DNA of 64,000 bases from Acipenser ruthenus (GCF_902713425.1 NC_081198.1:21993188-22057187), one strand, 5' to 3'. Counted from the stretch's first letter, positions 38,493 through 50,172 are shown. Program-made: numbers and translations. The notes: generated by a model not told the origin, from the letters alone.

Positions 38493-41400
38493 TTATTCCA
38501 TCTTCACGTCCTGAAGTCCGGCGATCCTCCACTCCGCGCAGGCCTTGTCCTTCCCGAGGGTCCGGATGTCCAGAATTACAAAGTCCTTGATAAGAGTTTG
38601 TGCCCTTCTGGTCGTGGTGATAGTGTCTAGCTCCTGCTTGTGATAGACACAGACGTTACGGCCTTCCCACAGGATCTGCTTGACAACATTGATGACACGC
38701 CAAACGCACTTAGCTGTGCTGGTATCGATTCCTCCCGCAGGCCCATAGAGCACAGTCTCAGCGGTCATCTTGGCCGTGTCAGCAAACCTGTTTAGGAAGA
38801 CAGAGACAGAGAGCCAGACACTGCCAGCCACATCACACTCCCAGAAGATATGGGCTGGTGTTTCTCTCTTGCGGCACTTTGCATAGGGGCATGTTTCTAC
38901 TTGGGCTAGTCCCCTCCTGAACATGAACGCTCGAGTGGGGAGTGCACTGTGGACGGTGTTCCATGCTATATCCTTCTGGACATTACTGAGGCAGCTGTGA
39001 GACACATTCTCCCAGATTTTTTGGCTTTGGGTGAGGGAGAAAGTAGCTACTTTTTCAATTTCCTGGGAACCGGCAAGATATTTAGTTACAGCCTTGTATT
39101 CCCAGGAGGCCAATTTTGCTTTATCTAAGCCCAATTTATATATAGTGTCCCTTAAGGTTCTATAATACAATGGGGGGTCCCAGGAGTACGGCACGGTGTT
39201 ATCAATAGTGCAGAGGCCCAAGGCCCTGAGACAGGTGGCAAAATAGAAACGATTCATGTAACATACCTTCCTGTCCAGGGCCTGGATGTTCTTGATAGTT
39301 TGCGTGAGCCCCTGCACTCGGGTGAGCTGCACAACGTCCGGGACCCCCTTACCTCCCTTCTTGTCGGCTTTACTCAGGGTGGCTCGCTTTACCCTCTCCA
39401 TCTTGCTGCCCCAGATAAAGCGGTGGATAATGCGGTCCACCACTTTTTTGGTGGTCCTGTCTGGGGGAAAGATTTTTCCTACATAAGAGAGGATGGGGAA
39501 CAGTATAGACTTGGTTATTAATACTCTACCCGTCATTGTTAAGGATCTTGTGCTCCATCCGCCAATCTTTTTACGGACCTGGTTAATGGCCGCCGTCCAG
39601 CTCTGGGCCCCCGAGCTATTGTTCTCGAAAATGAGGCCCAGAATCTTGATTTTGTCCTTTTTGACAGGGTACATGTCCGACAGTTCCCTATCTACCTGCC
39701 AATTTTTAGACACGTAGACTTCGCTCTTGGACTTATTAATCACTGCCCCGGTCGCCGTGCAGTACTTCTCAAGGATATTACTAATCCGAGGTACCGACGA
39801 TGTGTTGGTGCAAATGAGTGACACATCGTCCATATATGCTGTTGTTTTGACCTGGACCCCGTTGGATCCAGGCAGCTGGAAACCAGTTATATTGGTATCC
39901 CTACGAATTGCCTGCAGGAGGGGTTCAATGCACACGACATATAGCAGTGGGGATAGTGGGCAACCCTGTCTGACCCCTGACTGGATAGATATTTTACCAG
40001 TCAGGTGCCTGTTCACCAAGACTCGGGTACTAATGTTTGTATATATGGTTTTAACCCACTCCCTAAGTCCAGGAGCGAATTTCATCTGGTCCATCACTTT
40101 GTACATATATTCATGGCTTACCCTATCGAACGCCTTCTCCTGGTCAAGGTTGAACAGGCAGAGGGGATGGTTCCGTTCTCTAGAATAAGCCAGAATGTCC
40201 CTTGTTAACATTAAAATATCCGTGATGGACCTCCCTGGGACGCCACAAGCCTGGTCGGGGCCAATGACCAAAGGGAGGTGTACTTGTAGCCAGAGCATCA
40301 GAGCTTTGGCTAGTATCTTGTAATCCACGCAAAGGAGGCTGATTGGGCGCCAATTCCGTAGATCTTTAACTTCCCCTTTCTTATGAAGGAGAGTAATTAC
40401 ACTCTCCCGCATAGAAGGGCCCAACCGCTTCTCCCTGTAGACCGCTCTGTAGACCTCCGCTAAATGGACTTTTAGCGTGTCCCAAAAAAGATGGTAATAC
40501 TCACCCGGGATGCCATCTGGACCTGGCGTCTTACCGGTGTTCATGGTCTTAACCGCCTGGGTGAGCTCCTTCAGCGTGAGTTCTGGGTCCTTCTCCTCCT
40601 CCTCGTCGTCCCGCACTGAGTCAGGCTCCAACTGGCTCAGGAACCACTCTATCAGGGTGTCATCTGTAGCTTTGATGTTATATAGGTCCCTATAGAAGTT
40701 CTCTACCACTTTTTTCACTCCCTCACTATCCTCTACTATCCTCCCCCTGCTGTCGAGCATGGAGGACATCAAGTGCCGCTTCTCCCTCGTTTTCTGGAAG
40801 AAGAAGCGAGTACACTTTTCGTCTTCCTCCATTTTTTGCACTTTTGCATTGTGCATGACCTTTCGTTGTTCCTCCCTACAAAGCACTGAAAGATCTAGCT
40901 TGGTCTGGGCTATCTCGTCGCTTACAGGGAACCCCCGAAGCTGAAGCAGGCTCAGATGCTGGAGGGCAGCATTCAGGTGTTTATATTTGGCCCTCCTTTC
41001 TTTTGCTTTCCTCTTGCCTGCTGCTATGAAATAACCCTTAGTTCTGATTTTGACCATCTCCCACCACTCTATAGGGGAGTTGAATAGGTCACGCAAAGTG
41101 GTCCACTCAACAAGCCTGCTCTTATAGGCTGCAGCTATGGAGGGGTCATCGAGTAAGGAGGTGTTTAATTTCCAAACCCCTGACCCCATCTGGGAGGTCT
41201 GAGGGACCTGCAATGTTACCTGCAGGAGCCTATGGTCAGAGAAGAAGACGGCCTGGGTGTCTACTGCCGTCTTCGTAAGGGAGCTGGTATGCAGGACGAG
41301 ATCTATACGGGAGAAGGAGGTCCCAGATGAGCTCACCCAGGTAAAGGGAGGCACCAGGTCCTTACCTGCATCACACAGGGAGAAATCAGATATTACGGAG

Positions 41401-41936
41401 GACAAAACTCTACTAGAGCGGTCGTTGCGTGGCCTGCTCCGGTCTACGTCCCTCAGAGCACAATTGAAGTCACCTGACACGATGACGGGTACGTTCCCCA
41501 GCAGGAGTGGACGCAGCTTTGGAAAAAATTGAACTCTTTCGTTTTGGTTAGTGGGTGCGTAGACATTGACCAGTCTGAGGGGAGTGTTGTTGTATGTCAC
41601 ATCCACGCTCAGAATTCTACCAGGTTCTACCTCCCTGCTGCTGCGGGAGGTAATAAATGGGTTTTTAAACAGGATACCTACTCCGTCGGCTCTGGCTATG
41701 TTGGAGCCCGACCAGAAGGAGTCCCCCAGGGTCCAACTCTCCTTCAGGTCCCTATAATCAGGGCTCGACGAAATACCACACTCCTGCAGAAAGATGAGAT
41801 CTGCTTTCAAGTTAGCTAGATAGTTTAGTACATCAAATCTTTTTTGTGTCTCCCTGATGCTCCTGACATTAACAGACACACATATCAGGGCCATCAGGGT
41901 AGCTAACAAGAAAAGGAGTCGCTGCGTCCACCCCAT
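38493..41936 (-). CDS. Family A ORF2 (A5), 1147 aa, open
   Basis: Same domains as A3. Private changes include ALMLWLQVHL (R to W) and TLKELTQ (E to K) in the RT region. The endonuclease motifs, YMDD and C-terminal Cys/His residues are kept. Confidence 0.93.
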   Translation of the reverse strand: MGWTQRLLFLLATLMALICVSVNVRSIRETQKRFDVLNYLANLKADLIFLQECGISSSPDYRDLKESWTLGDSFWSGSNIARADGVGILFKNPFITSRSSREVEPGRILSVDVTYNNTPLRLVNVYAPTNQNERVQFFPKLRPLLLGNVPVIVSGDFNCALRDVDRSRPRNDRSSRVLSSVISDFSLCDAGKDLVPPFTWVSSSGTSFSRIDLVLHTSSLTKTAVDTQAVFFSDHRLLQVTLQVPQTSQMGSGVWKLNTSLLDDPSIAAAYKSRLVEWTTLRDLFNSPIEWWEMVKIRTKGYFIAAGKRKAKERRAKYKHLNAALQHLSLLQLRGFPVSDEIAQTKLDLSVLCREEQRKVMHNAKVQKMEEDEKCTRFFFQKTREKRHLMSSMLDSRGRIVEDSEGVKKVVENFYRDLYNIKATDDTLIEWFLSQLEPDSVRDDEEEEKDPELTLKELTQAVKTMNTGKTPGPDGIPGEYYHLFWDTLKVHLAEVYRAVYREKRLGPSMRESVITLLHKKGEVKDLRNWRPISLLCVDYKILAKALMLWLQVHLPLVIGPDQACGVPGRSITDILMLTRDILAYSRERNHPLCLFNLDQEKAFDRVSHEYMYKVMDQMKFAPGLREWVKTIYTNISTRVLVNRHLTGKISIQSGVRQGCPLSPLLYVVCIEPLLQAIRRDTNITGFQLPGSNGVQVKTTAYMDDVSLICTNTSSVPRISNILEKYCTATGAVINKSKSEVYVSKNWQVDRELSDMYPVKKDKIKILGLIFENNSSGAQSWTAAINQVRKKIGGWSTRSLTMTGRVLITKSILFPILSYVGKIFPPDRTTKKVVDRIIHRFIWGSKMERVKRATLSKADKKGGKGVPDVVQLTRVQGLTQTIKNIQALDRKVCYMNRFYFATCLRALGLCTIDNTVPYSWDPPLYYRTLRDTIYKLGLDKAKLASWEYKAVTKYLAGSQEIEKVATFSLTQSQKIWENVSHSCLSNVQKDIAWNTVHSALPTRAFMFRRGLAQVETCPYAKCRKRETPAHIFWECDVAGSVWLSVSVFLNRFADTAKMTAETVLYGPAGGIDTSTAKCVWRVINVVKQILWEGRNVCVYHKQELDTITTTRRAQTLIKDFVILDIRTLGKDKACAEWRIAGLQDVKME

Positions 41937-41941
41937 AGCGA

Positions 41942-43887
41942 CTATGATTGGGAGGTCGGGACACTCTTCCTACTCTTAGCTCTACGCTTGCTTCGAGGGG
42001 GCTTGGGCTTATTTGCAACTCCCATCACCCCTGAGAAGGTACTCACTGCTGCCTCGTCCAAGAAGGCACCGTCTTTATATGCACAGTACGTGGAGTTGTT
42101 GGGGCTATTCAACTCCCCACAAGGTAAGTCTGGTGGAACTTGCTCAGGGCCCCTCGGAACGTGTGGGTCAGCTTTGTCCTGGGGGGGGGTTATGACAGAC
42201 AGCATTCTTTGGCTGTTACCGTCTGTTGAATTGGAGCTGTTAGCAGACTTCTGGCTTACCGCGTCCAGGGGTATTCCCATGTCCTCCAGTGCTGTATCTA
42301 GGAGGACCTCTAGGGGGCCCCTGGTTTTGCCCATACAAGGGAGGGGGTCAAGGATGCTTTGAAGGGAGGCCCTTCGCTTGAAGAGGGTCATTGCTACAGA
42401 GGTACTGCTGGTCAGGGAAGGTGTTGACCCCGACCTCTCCCTCGGTGCATTAGTGAACACCTCTTCTGCGAGGTGTGCTAGGGTTTGTGCCAACGACTGG
42501 GAAGGCTGGCTGGGGATGCCCTGGCTGGCTGCTACCTGCCCACTAGGCGGCAGTGTAGCCGTCCCACTCGCCTCCGTCTCTGCCTGCGAGGGCAAGACTG
42601 GGGACTTTGTGTGGACATTAGCTGGTTTTGGATCTATGGGGGCCACCTGCAACTTGCTGTCTTTGATCCTGATCTTCTTTCTTTTCCCCCCCTCGTCTCT
42701 ACCCTTTCTTTTCCCCACCCTCTGCTGGTTCTTCACTCCCTTCCCCTCCTTCTCACTCTCACTTTCACTGTCGCTTTTGCTTTCCTCCCCCACGGACTCA
42801 ATCCTTATGGCGTCATAACGAGAGCCGAGGGGGAGTGCTGGCGCTGAGAGGGCCCTACTCAGGGGGGGGCCGCTGCTGGGTCCGGGCTCCCTCCCTGACT
42901 CGTGTTCTGCATCAGAGGAGCTACTGGAGGAGCTAGTGGAGTGGCTGTTGTACTCTCTCTCTGGGCTGGGGGAAGGGGTCCTCGTAAAACGGGACATGTC
43001 TCGGGGGCGGGGGGGTGAGGGGGTGCTGGTGATGATGGTGGTGCTGGAGTCTGGGTCTTGGATACTGTTGGTGGTGATGTGGACTGATCTTTGTTACTTG
43101 CTCCCTCTTCCTGCTCAGGCCTAGGCTTGTTCATGTTTGCCTTGCTGGCTCTGGCCATGTTGGCATAGGAAGAGGGGCAGTCCTTAAACAGGTGCCCCTT
43201 CTTTCCACACAAATTGCACTGCCTCTCTTCTCTGCAGTGGCTGGTCTCGTGGGGGGCGCCGCAGTTCCTGCACTTGACTACAGTACACGCGGCCGCCAGG
43301 TGTCCTAATTCCCCACATTTCCTGCAGAGTTTTGGCATCCCATTATAGAATACCAGCCCTCTGTTGGGCCCTAACACTATGGAGTTTGGAATGTGGCGGA
43401 CGCCTCCAATGCCCGATGGATCAACATTAAGGCGTACCAGCCACTTTCTGGCTCCTGTCCAAACCCCATCTTCATCTGTAATTTTCCTCCCTTCTGATGA
43501 CACCCTCCCATAGCGGTTAAGCCATGTTGTAATATCATAGTCGCTAACAGCCTCATTGAAAAATTGGACAGTAACAACTTTCATTTCTCTGTCTGTCAGT
43601 GCATCCACACAAAATTCTTTGTATGGAGCGAGATATTTATTCTCCCCCCAAAAGGACCACATTTCTTGTAACTTTTGGGGGTTCCTAAAACTGACCTCAA
43701 ACACTTCCTTAAGCCCTGGCAATTTCACCAAACAATTCAAGTCAGAAGGGGAAAAACCCATACCCCTCTGAAGAATGGTCCGGCTGAACTCCAGTCTCGT
43801 CAGTCCTGGTTCCGTTTCATCTTGCTTGTTTCTTGTGAAGCGCACCGCATTGTGCCTCCTGGTTTCCTGGGTTGGCCGGAACGCCAT
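41942..43887 (-). pseudogene. Family A ORF1 (A5): two overlapping frames
   Basis: Frame 1 (42859-43887, 342 aa) holds the N-terminal domain and the three knuckles. Frame 2 (41942-42997, 351 aa, starting MSRFTRTPSPSPE) holds the Ser-rich, acidic and basic C-terminal part (ends PTSQS). They overlap by 139 bp and differ by one base at the first C-run (5 at 43019-43023). Either this is a broken single ORF1 or the two halves are made separately or by frameshifting. Three of four copies carry this state. Confidence 0.8.
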
Positions 43888-44586
43888 CCTTCAGCTGGCT
43901 CCTCCGATTGGGGTGGGAGAAGCCTCTGGACGTCCGGGTTGTCTCTCTCTACGGAAAAGAGACAACGTAAGCAGCAAATCTGGGCAGTTGAAGGAACTAT
44001 TACTTTAGTCCCTGAGGAGATGGTCGCCTCGCAAGAGGGACCCCCTCCCCAGGTGAACGGTGTCCTTCCCTGGCGGAGTAGGGGGCGCTGCTTGGCACCG
44101 AGACCACGTAGGAAGAATCGTGGCTGTGACGCCTCCTCGGGGTCCGGGGCCGCCCTCTGCTCCTCCCAGATGGCGCCCTCTGCTGGGCGCCTGCTGCTCT
44201 CTCGGTCTGGATCTCGATTACAATCAAGGGCTGGGGATGAGGTCGTCTAGGTCATCAAAGGGTCCTCAAAGGTCGTCTGGATGGTAGGTCCTCCTTCTCT
44301 CTAACTCCAGGAACGTCTGGAAAAGCCGGAACCGCCTGAAAAAGAAAAAAACGGGAACCGCCTGAAAAAGAAAAAACTGCTCTCAACAGTCAACAAAATC
44401 TTGAAAGACCCTCGGCCTGGATTGGGCAAGCCAAAACCAGACTGAGCATTAGTCTTCCAAAAAGTTGCCGAGCTGAAGAAAGCCAGTCAAAAATAAAAAA
44501 AATTCTGTTCCTCCTCACCCGAACAAACCTCTCACAGACCCTCGGAGGGAGCGGGCAATGCCACTACCCTCTAAACCTTAGTCTTA

Positions 44587-44622
44587 GAAAGATTTATTCG
44601 AACTGAAGAGAAGCCAGAGTAT
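44587..44622 (-). other. U5 snRNA-like 5' terminus of A5
   Basis: Same 36-nt sequence and the same upstream junction as A3 and A4. Confidence 0.75.
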
Positions 44623-45071
44623 ATGGCTGGCTAAGAAGGACCTGGCATAGGGACATGTTCCACCACACTTGTCTGGTTAGCTGCATGCTCCCAGGAAACA
44701 AACTGCTGCTGTCTACATCATCACCACATGTGAATAAAAGAAAGAAAGACAGCAAGAAAGAAAGAGAGAAAGAAAAAGAAAGAAAGAAAGAGAGAAAGAA
44801 AAAAAAAGAAGTAAAACGGCGGGAAAACTTGCATCAACACTGGCACTCTCCCTCCAGCAGGGGTAGACAAAATGCTCACAGGAGAGATCCAGATCTGACT
44901 TTGACCAACGTTAGAGAAAGGTGTGCACCGTTCCCGGAGGTACTGCAATACCGGGCCGATGCGTGGAGTGGACGGAGCAAGCCCCTGTTCCATCTCCCGA
45001 TTCCAAAAATCAATTTAATATATGGTCCAATGATAGGGGACGTATCAGATATTAAACTGATAAGAACAGAT
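44623..45071 (-). repeat. U2 array block VII (partial unit between A5 and C)
   Basis: Truncated spacer with the variant aacaaactg, polypurine tract at about 44735-44810, 3' box and a U2 3' part. No promoter. Confidence 0.88.
44921..45071 (-). pseudogene. U2 3' part (nt 38-188), split by element C
   Basis: Runs into the poly(A) tail of C at nt 38/39, the same site as B. It carries a private GG-to-TT change in stem II (ggtccaatg on the plus strand). Confidence 0.9.
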
Positions 45072-45295
45072 TTTTTTTTTTTTTTTTTTTTATAAATTTT
45101 ATTAATTAAATATTCACAATACCATATCAGTTACAATACCCTCTAGACAAATCAGCACATAACAAATCACCATTCATTTCCATATATCCTTTTACCTTAC
45201 TGAATACGGACATATTACATAATTATACATTCATTCCATCCACATAGTTCCAAAACATTTTGTACAGGCAAGTGTGTGTCCTCAAAGAACATCCT

Positions 45296-48200
45296 TCACC
45301 CTGTCCCCGTGAAACCAGACCCAGACCCATCAACCAGCCCGGTGACCCATTCCATCCCATCTTCCCATTGTTCCAGATGCCATTCCATCTTCACCTTCTC
45401 CAGGTCTCCAGCAGCCACATCTCGCAACACATAATCTTTCACAATAGACAGCGCAAGTTGTTTTGTTTCAATTACAGTCAAAAGTTTATTTTGCAGCACC
45501 AACAAGTTCCTTACTTTCCAGATTGCATCCTTTACACAGGTAATCACAACCCATATTTTGAACCAAAGTCCTTTGGGAAAAACTTTTTTACTGATCCCGT
45601 AGAGCACCATCATATCATCCAAGATATTACTATCCAGAAACAGGTCAGTGAAACCTACTACTTCTCTCCATAGGTTTATTGCAAAATGGCATTCTCGAAA
45701 CAAATGCAGGCATGTCTCCTCCGCCCCACAGCCCTCTCTGGGACATCTAGAGGTTCTCGAGAGATTCCTTGCATTCAACATTGCTCTCACAGGCAAGATG
45801 TCATGGGCCACCAGCCAGGACAGGTCACGATGCCGATTCACTAGGCCAGGATGGGCCACATTCCTCCACACCCTCTTTGGGTCGGCAAGCATAGCACCCT
45901 TGACTGAACACATTTGTTCCCTTTCCTGTACAAAAACAGATAGTTTTTTTTTATTGAAAAACACATCCTTTCCACACTTCTCCATATCTCGGTCTTTTAA
46001 AAACCTTTTAATAATTGCATAGTGATACGGTATCTCAAACGCAGTGGGAACAGTCAATGAGATATTCATTATTTTCAGACTCCTGAGATACGATCCCAAA
46101 AAAAACCTAACAAAAAACGCCCCTTTACAGACTCCATTTACGCACATATCAAAATGAAAACATACATACTTTATCATTAAAAACATGAATATATCTGGCA
46201 ACCCTTTACCGCCCTTTAGCTTCCCTTTACCCACAATCTCCCTTCTCAATCTCTCCCATTTTGATCCCCAGAAGAAGTGGAACAGCTCTCTCCTGAGAAC
46301 ACAAACCGTCTGCTTGGCTGGAGGAAAAATCATAGAGGTATACAACAAAATAGGCAAAATGACAGCTTTAACAATCAGAACCTTCCCTTCCAGTGTGAGG
46401 TTCCGCAACTTCCAGTATCCCAACTTCTTCTTGACTTTTACACCCACCTCCTCCCAATTCTTAGTTCCATCACCTACAGCCCCAAAATTGACCCCCAATA
46501 TTTTAATACAGTCCCTCTTTACATTTAAGTCCTTCCCGACCGCCGTATCCCACTTCCCATAAAACATAATTTCACTCTTCTCTTTGTTTAGCTTGGACCC
46601 AGATGCCTTACAAAATTGTTCTGTTATAGCTAAAACTTTACTCACAGATGGTTCGTCAACACAAACAACATTCACATCGTCCATGTAAAGGGCACACTTG
46701 ACTTCCATCCCCCCACTCCCAGGGATTCTAAAACCAGTGATATTTTTCTCCTTTCTCAGAAGCTGCGCTAGAGGTTCCATACAGCATATAAACAGTAAGG
46801 GGGATAACGGACACCCTTGCCTAACACCACAGTTTATTCCAACTGTTTTAGACAAAACCCCATTTATCAATATCCTGCTCTCAATCCCTTTGTACAGCAG
46901 ACCCACCCAGGCTAGAAACCTCTCCGGAAACCCCATCTTTAGCAGAATATGAAACATAAACTGGTGCGAGATCCGATCGTAAGCCTTCTCCAAATCTAAA
47001 TTTAATAAACAGATCCTCATATTTCTGTCTCTCGCGTAACAGATGGTGTCACGAATCATTACCAGACTGTCCGTGATCCTCCTTCCAGGCACAGCACAGG
47101 TCTGATCCGGGTCTATCACTTCCTCCAATACATTTTTCATCCTAAGAGTTAAAATCTTACTAAAAATTTTAAAATCCACATTCAATAGACTAATAGGCCT
47201 CCAATTCTTCAAATCTTGTTTATCGTTTTTTTTAAAAATCAGAGTAATTATCCCTTGTCTGAAACTTTCAGGCAAGATCTCTTGTTTCCCAAACTCTTTA
47301 AAAACCAAAAGAATATCCCTTGCTATAATATCCCAGAATTTCAAATAAAACTCCAAAGGAAGTCCATCACTTCCTGGGACCTTCCCTCTTTTAAAACTTT
47401 TCATTGCCTTCCCCACCTCCTCTAGAGTTAAATCTTCTTCCAGGTGTTTCCCATTAACCACTTTCCCCTCCAAGGCCCTCTCCAGCTCCTCCATTTTATC
47501 TTTCTCCCCCTCCCTCTCTCCATATAGTTCTTTATAAAACCCCTCAGCCACACCCAACATCTCCTCAGTAGTTGAGACCACAACACCATCCTTCTTCAAC
47601 CCTCCCATTGTTTTGCTCCCCTCAACAACCTTTTTGAAAAAGAAACGAGAACATGTTTCATTTTCTTCCAACACCTTAACCCGACTCTGGAAAATGACTT
47701 TTTTACATCCTCTCTCAAAAATGTCTTTTAATTCTTTTTTTACCTGATTTATTTCTTCATTAAAGTCAAAACCCCTCTCCCTCAATCTATAATATCGGTT
47801 TAATCTTTTACTTAACCCTCCAATTTTCCTCTTTTCTTTTCCAGCCTTCCTCTTGCCCACCATAATAAAGAATTCTTTAATCCTTTTTTTAACTTCTTCC
47901 CACCACTGCCCTCCTGTTTCAAAACACCCCTTCAGAGATCTCCATTCCTCATACCTCACCTGGAATAAGGCTTCTATAGCCTTATCCTCTAACAGTGAAA
48001 TATTTAGCTTCCACACACCCTTCCCCAAAGTGACACATGCAACCAAATCAATTTTTACATTTAAAACCAAGTGATCCGAAAAGAAAACTGGGCTCACTGT
48101 ACAGTCTATACATTTAACCCCCTTGCTCACAAAAACAAAGTCAATTCTCGAGCTTTGTGTTCCATTATCCCTCACCCATGTGAACCCCTTCTCATCAGGC

Positions 48201-48784
48201 TTGTGCTTACGAAATAAATCAATCAATTTAAAATCTTTAACAATCTCGTTTAGTACCAGCGAGGATTTATCCAATTTGAAGCCATCCTTTATAGGTGCTT
48301 TCTCCTCCTTCCTAAGAACACAATTAAAATCACCTGCTAATACCACTGTTTTATTCCTCACTAAAACACCTCTTAAATCATTGAATAACTCAGTTCGCTC
48401 ATGTACATTTGGTGATGCATATACATTAACAAAAACACAATCTTTCCCCATATAACAAATGTCTACTCTCAAAAGTCTCCCAGACTTCACCACAGTACTC
48501 CCTTTCACCACCAAATTCCTATTTTTAATTAAAATGGCTACCCCATCAGATTTATTTTCATCAGACCCACTCCAAAAGGATGGCCCATATTTCCATTTCT
48601 TCCCCATGTCCAAATAATTCTCCTTAAAAGGAAGACCACACTCCTGTAACATAATCACATCAAAATTCTGACTGCCTAAAAAGGACAAAACAGCCTCACC
48701 CCTCAGGCTGCTCTTCATACTCCTTACATTTATAGTAGCCACTGAAAGCGCCATAATAATAATAATAATAATAAAAAAAAACAT
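45296..48784 (-). CDS. Element C ORF2: AP endonuclease and reverse transcriptase (up to 1162 aa)
   Basis: Endonuclease motifs TINVRSM, LQECG, GDFNC, SRIDFVF and FSDH; reverse transcriptase with KVPGSDGLPLEFY, RPISLLNVDFKI, DLEKAYDRISHQF, GVRQGCPLSPLLF and the catalytic YMDD near residue 700; C-terminal CPREGCGAEETCLHLFREC. The first ATG (48784) is followed by an (ATT)n run coding FFFIIIIII, and the second ATG (48754, MALSVATINVRS) aligns with the other families and is the more likely start. It extends about 40 residues further at the C-terminus than B. Confidence 0.93.
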   Translation of the reverse strand: MFFFIIIIIIMALSVATINVRSMKSSLRGEAVLSFLGSQNFDVIMLQECGLPFKENYLDMGKKWKYGPSFWSGSDENKSDGVAILIKNRNLVVKGSTVVKSGRLLRVDICYMGKDCVFVNVYASPNVHERTELFNDLRGVLVRNKTVVLAGDFNCVLRKEEKAPIKDGFKLDKSSLVLNEIVKDFKLIDLFRKHKPDEKGFTWVRDNGTQSSRIDFVFVSKGVKCIDCTVSPVFFSDHLVLNVKIDLVACVTLGKGVWKLNISLLEDKAIEALFQVRYEEWRSLKGCFETGGQWWEEVKKRIKEFFIMVGKRKAGKEKRKIGGLSKRLNRYYRLRERGFDFNEEINQVKKELKDIFERGCKKVIFQSRVKVLEENETCSRFFFKKVVEGSKTMGGLKKDGVVVSTTEEMLGVAEGFYKELYGEREGEKDKMEELERALEGKVVNGKHLEEDLTLEEVGKAMKSFKRGKVPGSDGLPLEFYLKFWDIIARDILLVFKEFGKQEILPESFRQGIITLIFKKNDKQDLKNWRPISLLNVDFKIFSKILTLRMKNVLEEVIDPDQTCAVPGRRITDSLVMIRDTICYARDRNMRICLLNLDLEKAYDRISHQFMFHILLKMGFPERFLAWVGLLYKGIESRILINGVLSKTVGINCGVRQGCPLSPLLFICCMEPLAQLLRKEKNITGFRIPGSGGMEVKCALYMDDVNVVCVDEPSVSKVLAITEQFCKASGSKLNKEKSEIMFYGKWDTAVGKDLNVKRDCIKILGVNFGAVGDGTKNWEEVGVKVKKKLGYWKLRNLTLEGKVLIVKAVILPILLYTSMIFPPAKQTVCVLRRELFHFFWGSKWERLRREIVGKGKLKGGKGLPDIFMFLMIKYVCFHFDMCVNGVCKGAFFVRFFLGSYLRSLKIMNISLTVPTAFEIPYHYAIIKRFLKDRDMEKCGKDVFFNKKKLSVFVQEREQMCSVKGAMLADPKRVWRNVAHPGLVNRHRDLSWLVAHDILPVRAMLNARNLSRTSRCPREGCGAEETCLHLFRECHFAINLWREVVGFTDLFLDSNILDDMMVLYGISKKVFPKGLWFKIWVVITCVKDAIWKVRNLLVLQNKLLTVIETKQLALSIVKDYVLRDVAAGDLEKVKMEWHLEQWEDGMEWVTGLVDGSGSGFTGTG
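48752..48780. repeat. (AAT)n microsatellite at the ORF2 start of C
   Basis: Seven aat units followed by a short A-run, lying between the two possible ORF2 start codons. Length changes by multiples of three would not alter the frame. Confidence 0.8.
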
Positions 48785-48795
48785 CCATTTTAAAT

Positions 48796-50172
48796 CTAAC
48801 TATAGCCACTACCAACATCTTCCAAGCATGGCCCTAGAAAAGGTGCCTCGTTCTGTTCTTTCACAGGATAATCTTCTCTTTCTGACCCTGAGGGGGAAGA
48901 CACACCCTCAACCCCAAACTCACAACACACCACCCCATCATCCTGAGTCACAATATTTTTTTCCTGATCAGTTTCCTCAAAATAATCAAATTTCCTTTTT
49001 TTTGAATTTTCCAGTTCCTTCATTTCAAAGTCCCTGCTTTCATCCTCGCTCCCCAATGAGGACTCCAAACATATTAATAAATCACTTGCAGTACTACAAG
49101 GACTGCTGGGAATTTTGCACACCTCCTGCTGCAACTCTCCACCAGCCACCGCCCTACCAGGCCCCGCCTCCGGCTTCTTACTTTCAGCTGCACCTGTTTC
49201 ACCCTCAATTACCTTCTGCCCCTCAGGACCAATCACCTTAGCATTCCCCACATTTGGATCTGACTCCACCCTATCCTCTTCCACCTCCTCACCTGATGAA
49301 GACACAACCAAATCCTCAACCAAACACCCTTTCAAAACGACTTTGTCCTTGTCCTGAACCTCTTTCCCTACATCCTCAGTAGTGCTTTTTTCCCCAACCT
49401 CACCATCTTTAACCACCGCCACACCTGCATTGTTGTAATCCTCTTTCAACATGTTAGCATATGATTTGGGGCAGTTCCTAAACAAATGAGATGTTTCACC
49501 GCACAAATTGCACTTCCTTTCATTCGTACATTCAGCATAGACATGGCCAACACCCCTACACTTTTTGCATATTATCTGTTTACAAGCCTCACGAAGGTGC
49601 CCCATTTCTCCACAGTTTCTACACAACTTTGGCTGACCCTGATAGTATACCAGCCCTCTATTTTCACCAAGCACAATAGTCTGAGGAATATGCTCCAAAC
49701 CACCATACCCCCCATAGTCTGGTCTCTGTACTACTGGAATCTTCCAGGAACAAGTCCAAATCCCCTCTGCATCCATCACTTTCACAGGTGACCCTTTAAC
49801 TGTACAAAAACGTGCTAACCAAGTAGCCACATCCTCTGCTTCCACTAGCTCATTAAACATCTTTACAAACACAGTTTTCACTCCAGTGTAACTTAACCTC
49901 TCTACATTAAACTCACTCAACAAACCCTCATATCTCTTTTCCTCATACCTTCTCCAAAAATATTCCATGACAGAAGAACTCATCAAGCTCACATCCCACC
50001 CCCTCCCTCCTGGAAGATTAATAAGACAAAAGATATCACCAGGCTTAAGGCCCAGCTCTTTCTGTAAAACTCGCTTGGAAAAATCAGTTCTAGTGACCAA
50101 TAAACCCTCACTTTCTTTCAAACAAAACCTAGCACAATGGTGCCTCCGCACTCCTACCCTAGTAGCGGCCAT
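48796..50172 (-). CDS. Element C ORF1 protein, three CCHC zinc knuckles (458 aa)
   Basis: Starts MAATRVGVRRHHCARF at the first true ATG (50172); two GTG codons precede it. CCHC knuckles lie near residues 184-197, 202-215 and 221-234, after VLGENRGLVYYQGQP. The C-terminal half is acidic and Ser-rich. The N-terminal 180 residues resemble family A ORF1 more than those of B or D (for example GLVYYQGQPKLCRNCG against GLVFYNGMPKLCRKCG), which suggests A and C are the closer relatives. Confidence 0.88.
   Translation of the reverse strand: MAATRVGVRRHHCARFCLKESEGLLVTRTDFSKRVLQKELGLKPGDIFCLINLPGGRGWDVSLMSSSVMEYFWRRYEEKRYEGLLSEFNVERLSYTGVKTVFVKMFNELVEAEDVATWLARFCTVKGSPVKVMDAEGIWTCSWKIPVVQRPDYGGYGGLEHIPQTIVLGENRGLVYYQGQPKLCRNCGEMGHLREACKQIICKKCRGVGHVYAECTNERKCNLCGETSHLFRNCPKSYANMLKEDYNNAGVAVVKDGEVGEKSTTEDVGKEVQDKDKVVLKGCLVEDLVVSSSGEEVEEDRVESDPNVGNAKVIGPEGQKVIEGETGAAESKKPEAGPGRAVAGGELQQEVCKIPSSPCSTASDLLICLESSLGSEDESRDFEMKELENSKKRKFDYFEETDQEKNIVTQDDGVVCCEFGVEGVSSPSGSEREDYPVKEQNEAPFLGPCLEDVGSGYS

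Larger units (their letters stand above)
37843..44622 (-). mobile_element. A5: full-length family A LINE (6.78 kb)
   Basis: Complete from the U5-like 5' end (44622) to the terminal AGTA (37843), with one base change near the end (CAATAAAGGAGTA). The 3' junction at U2 AGTA|TCTG lies at the same place as the insertion point of B and C, so it may be the original target position of family A too. ORF2 is intact; ORF1 has one C-run change. Confidence 0.93.
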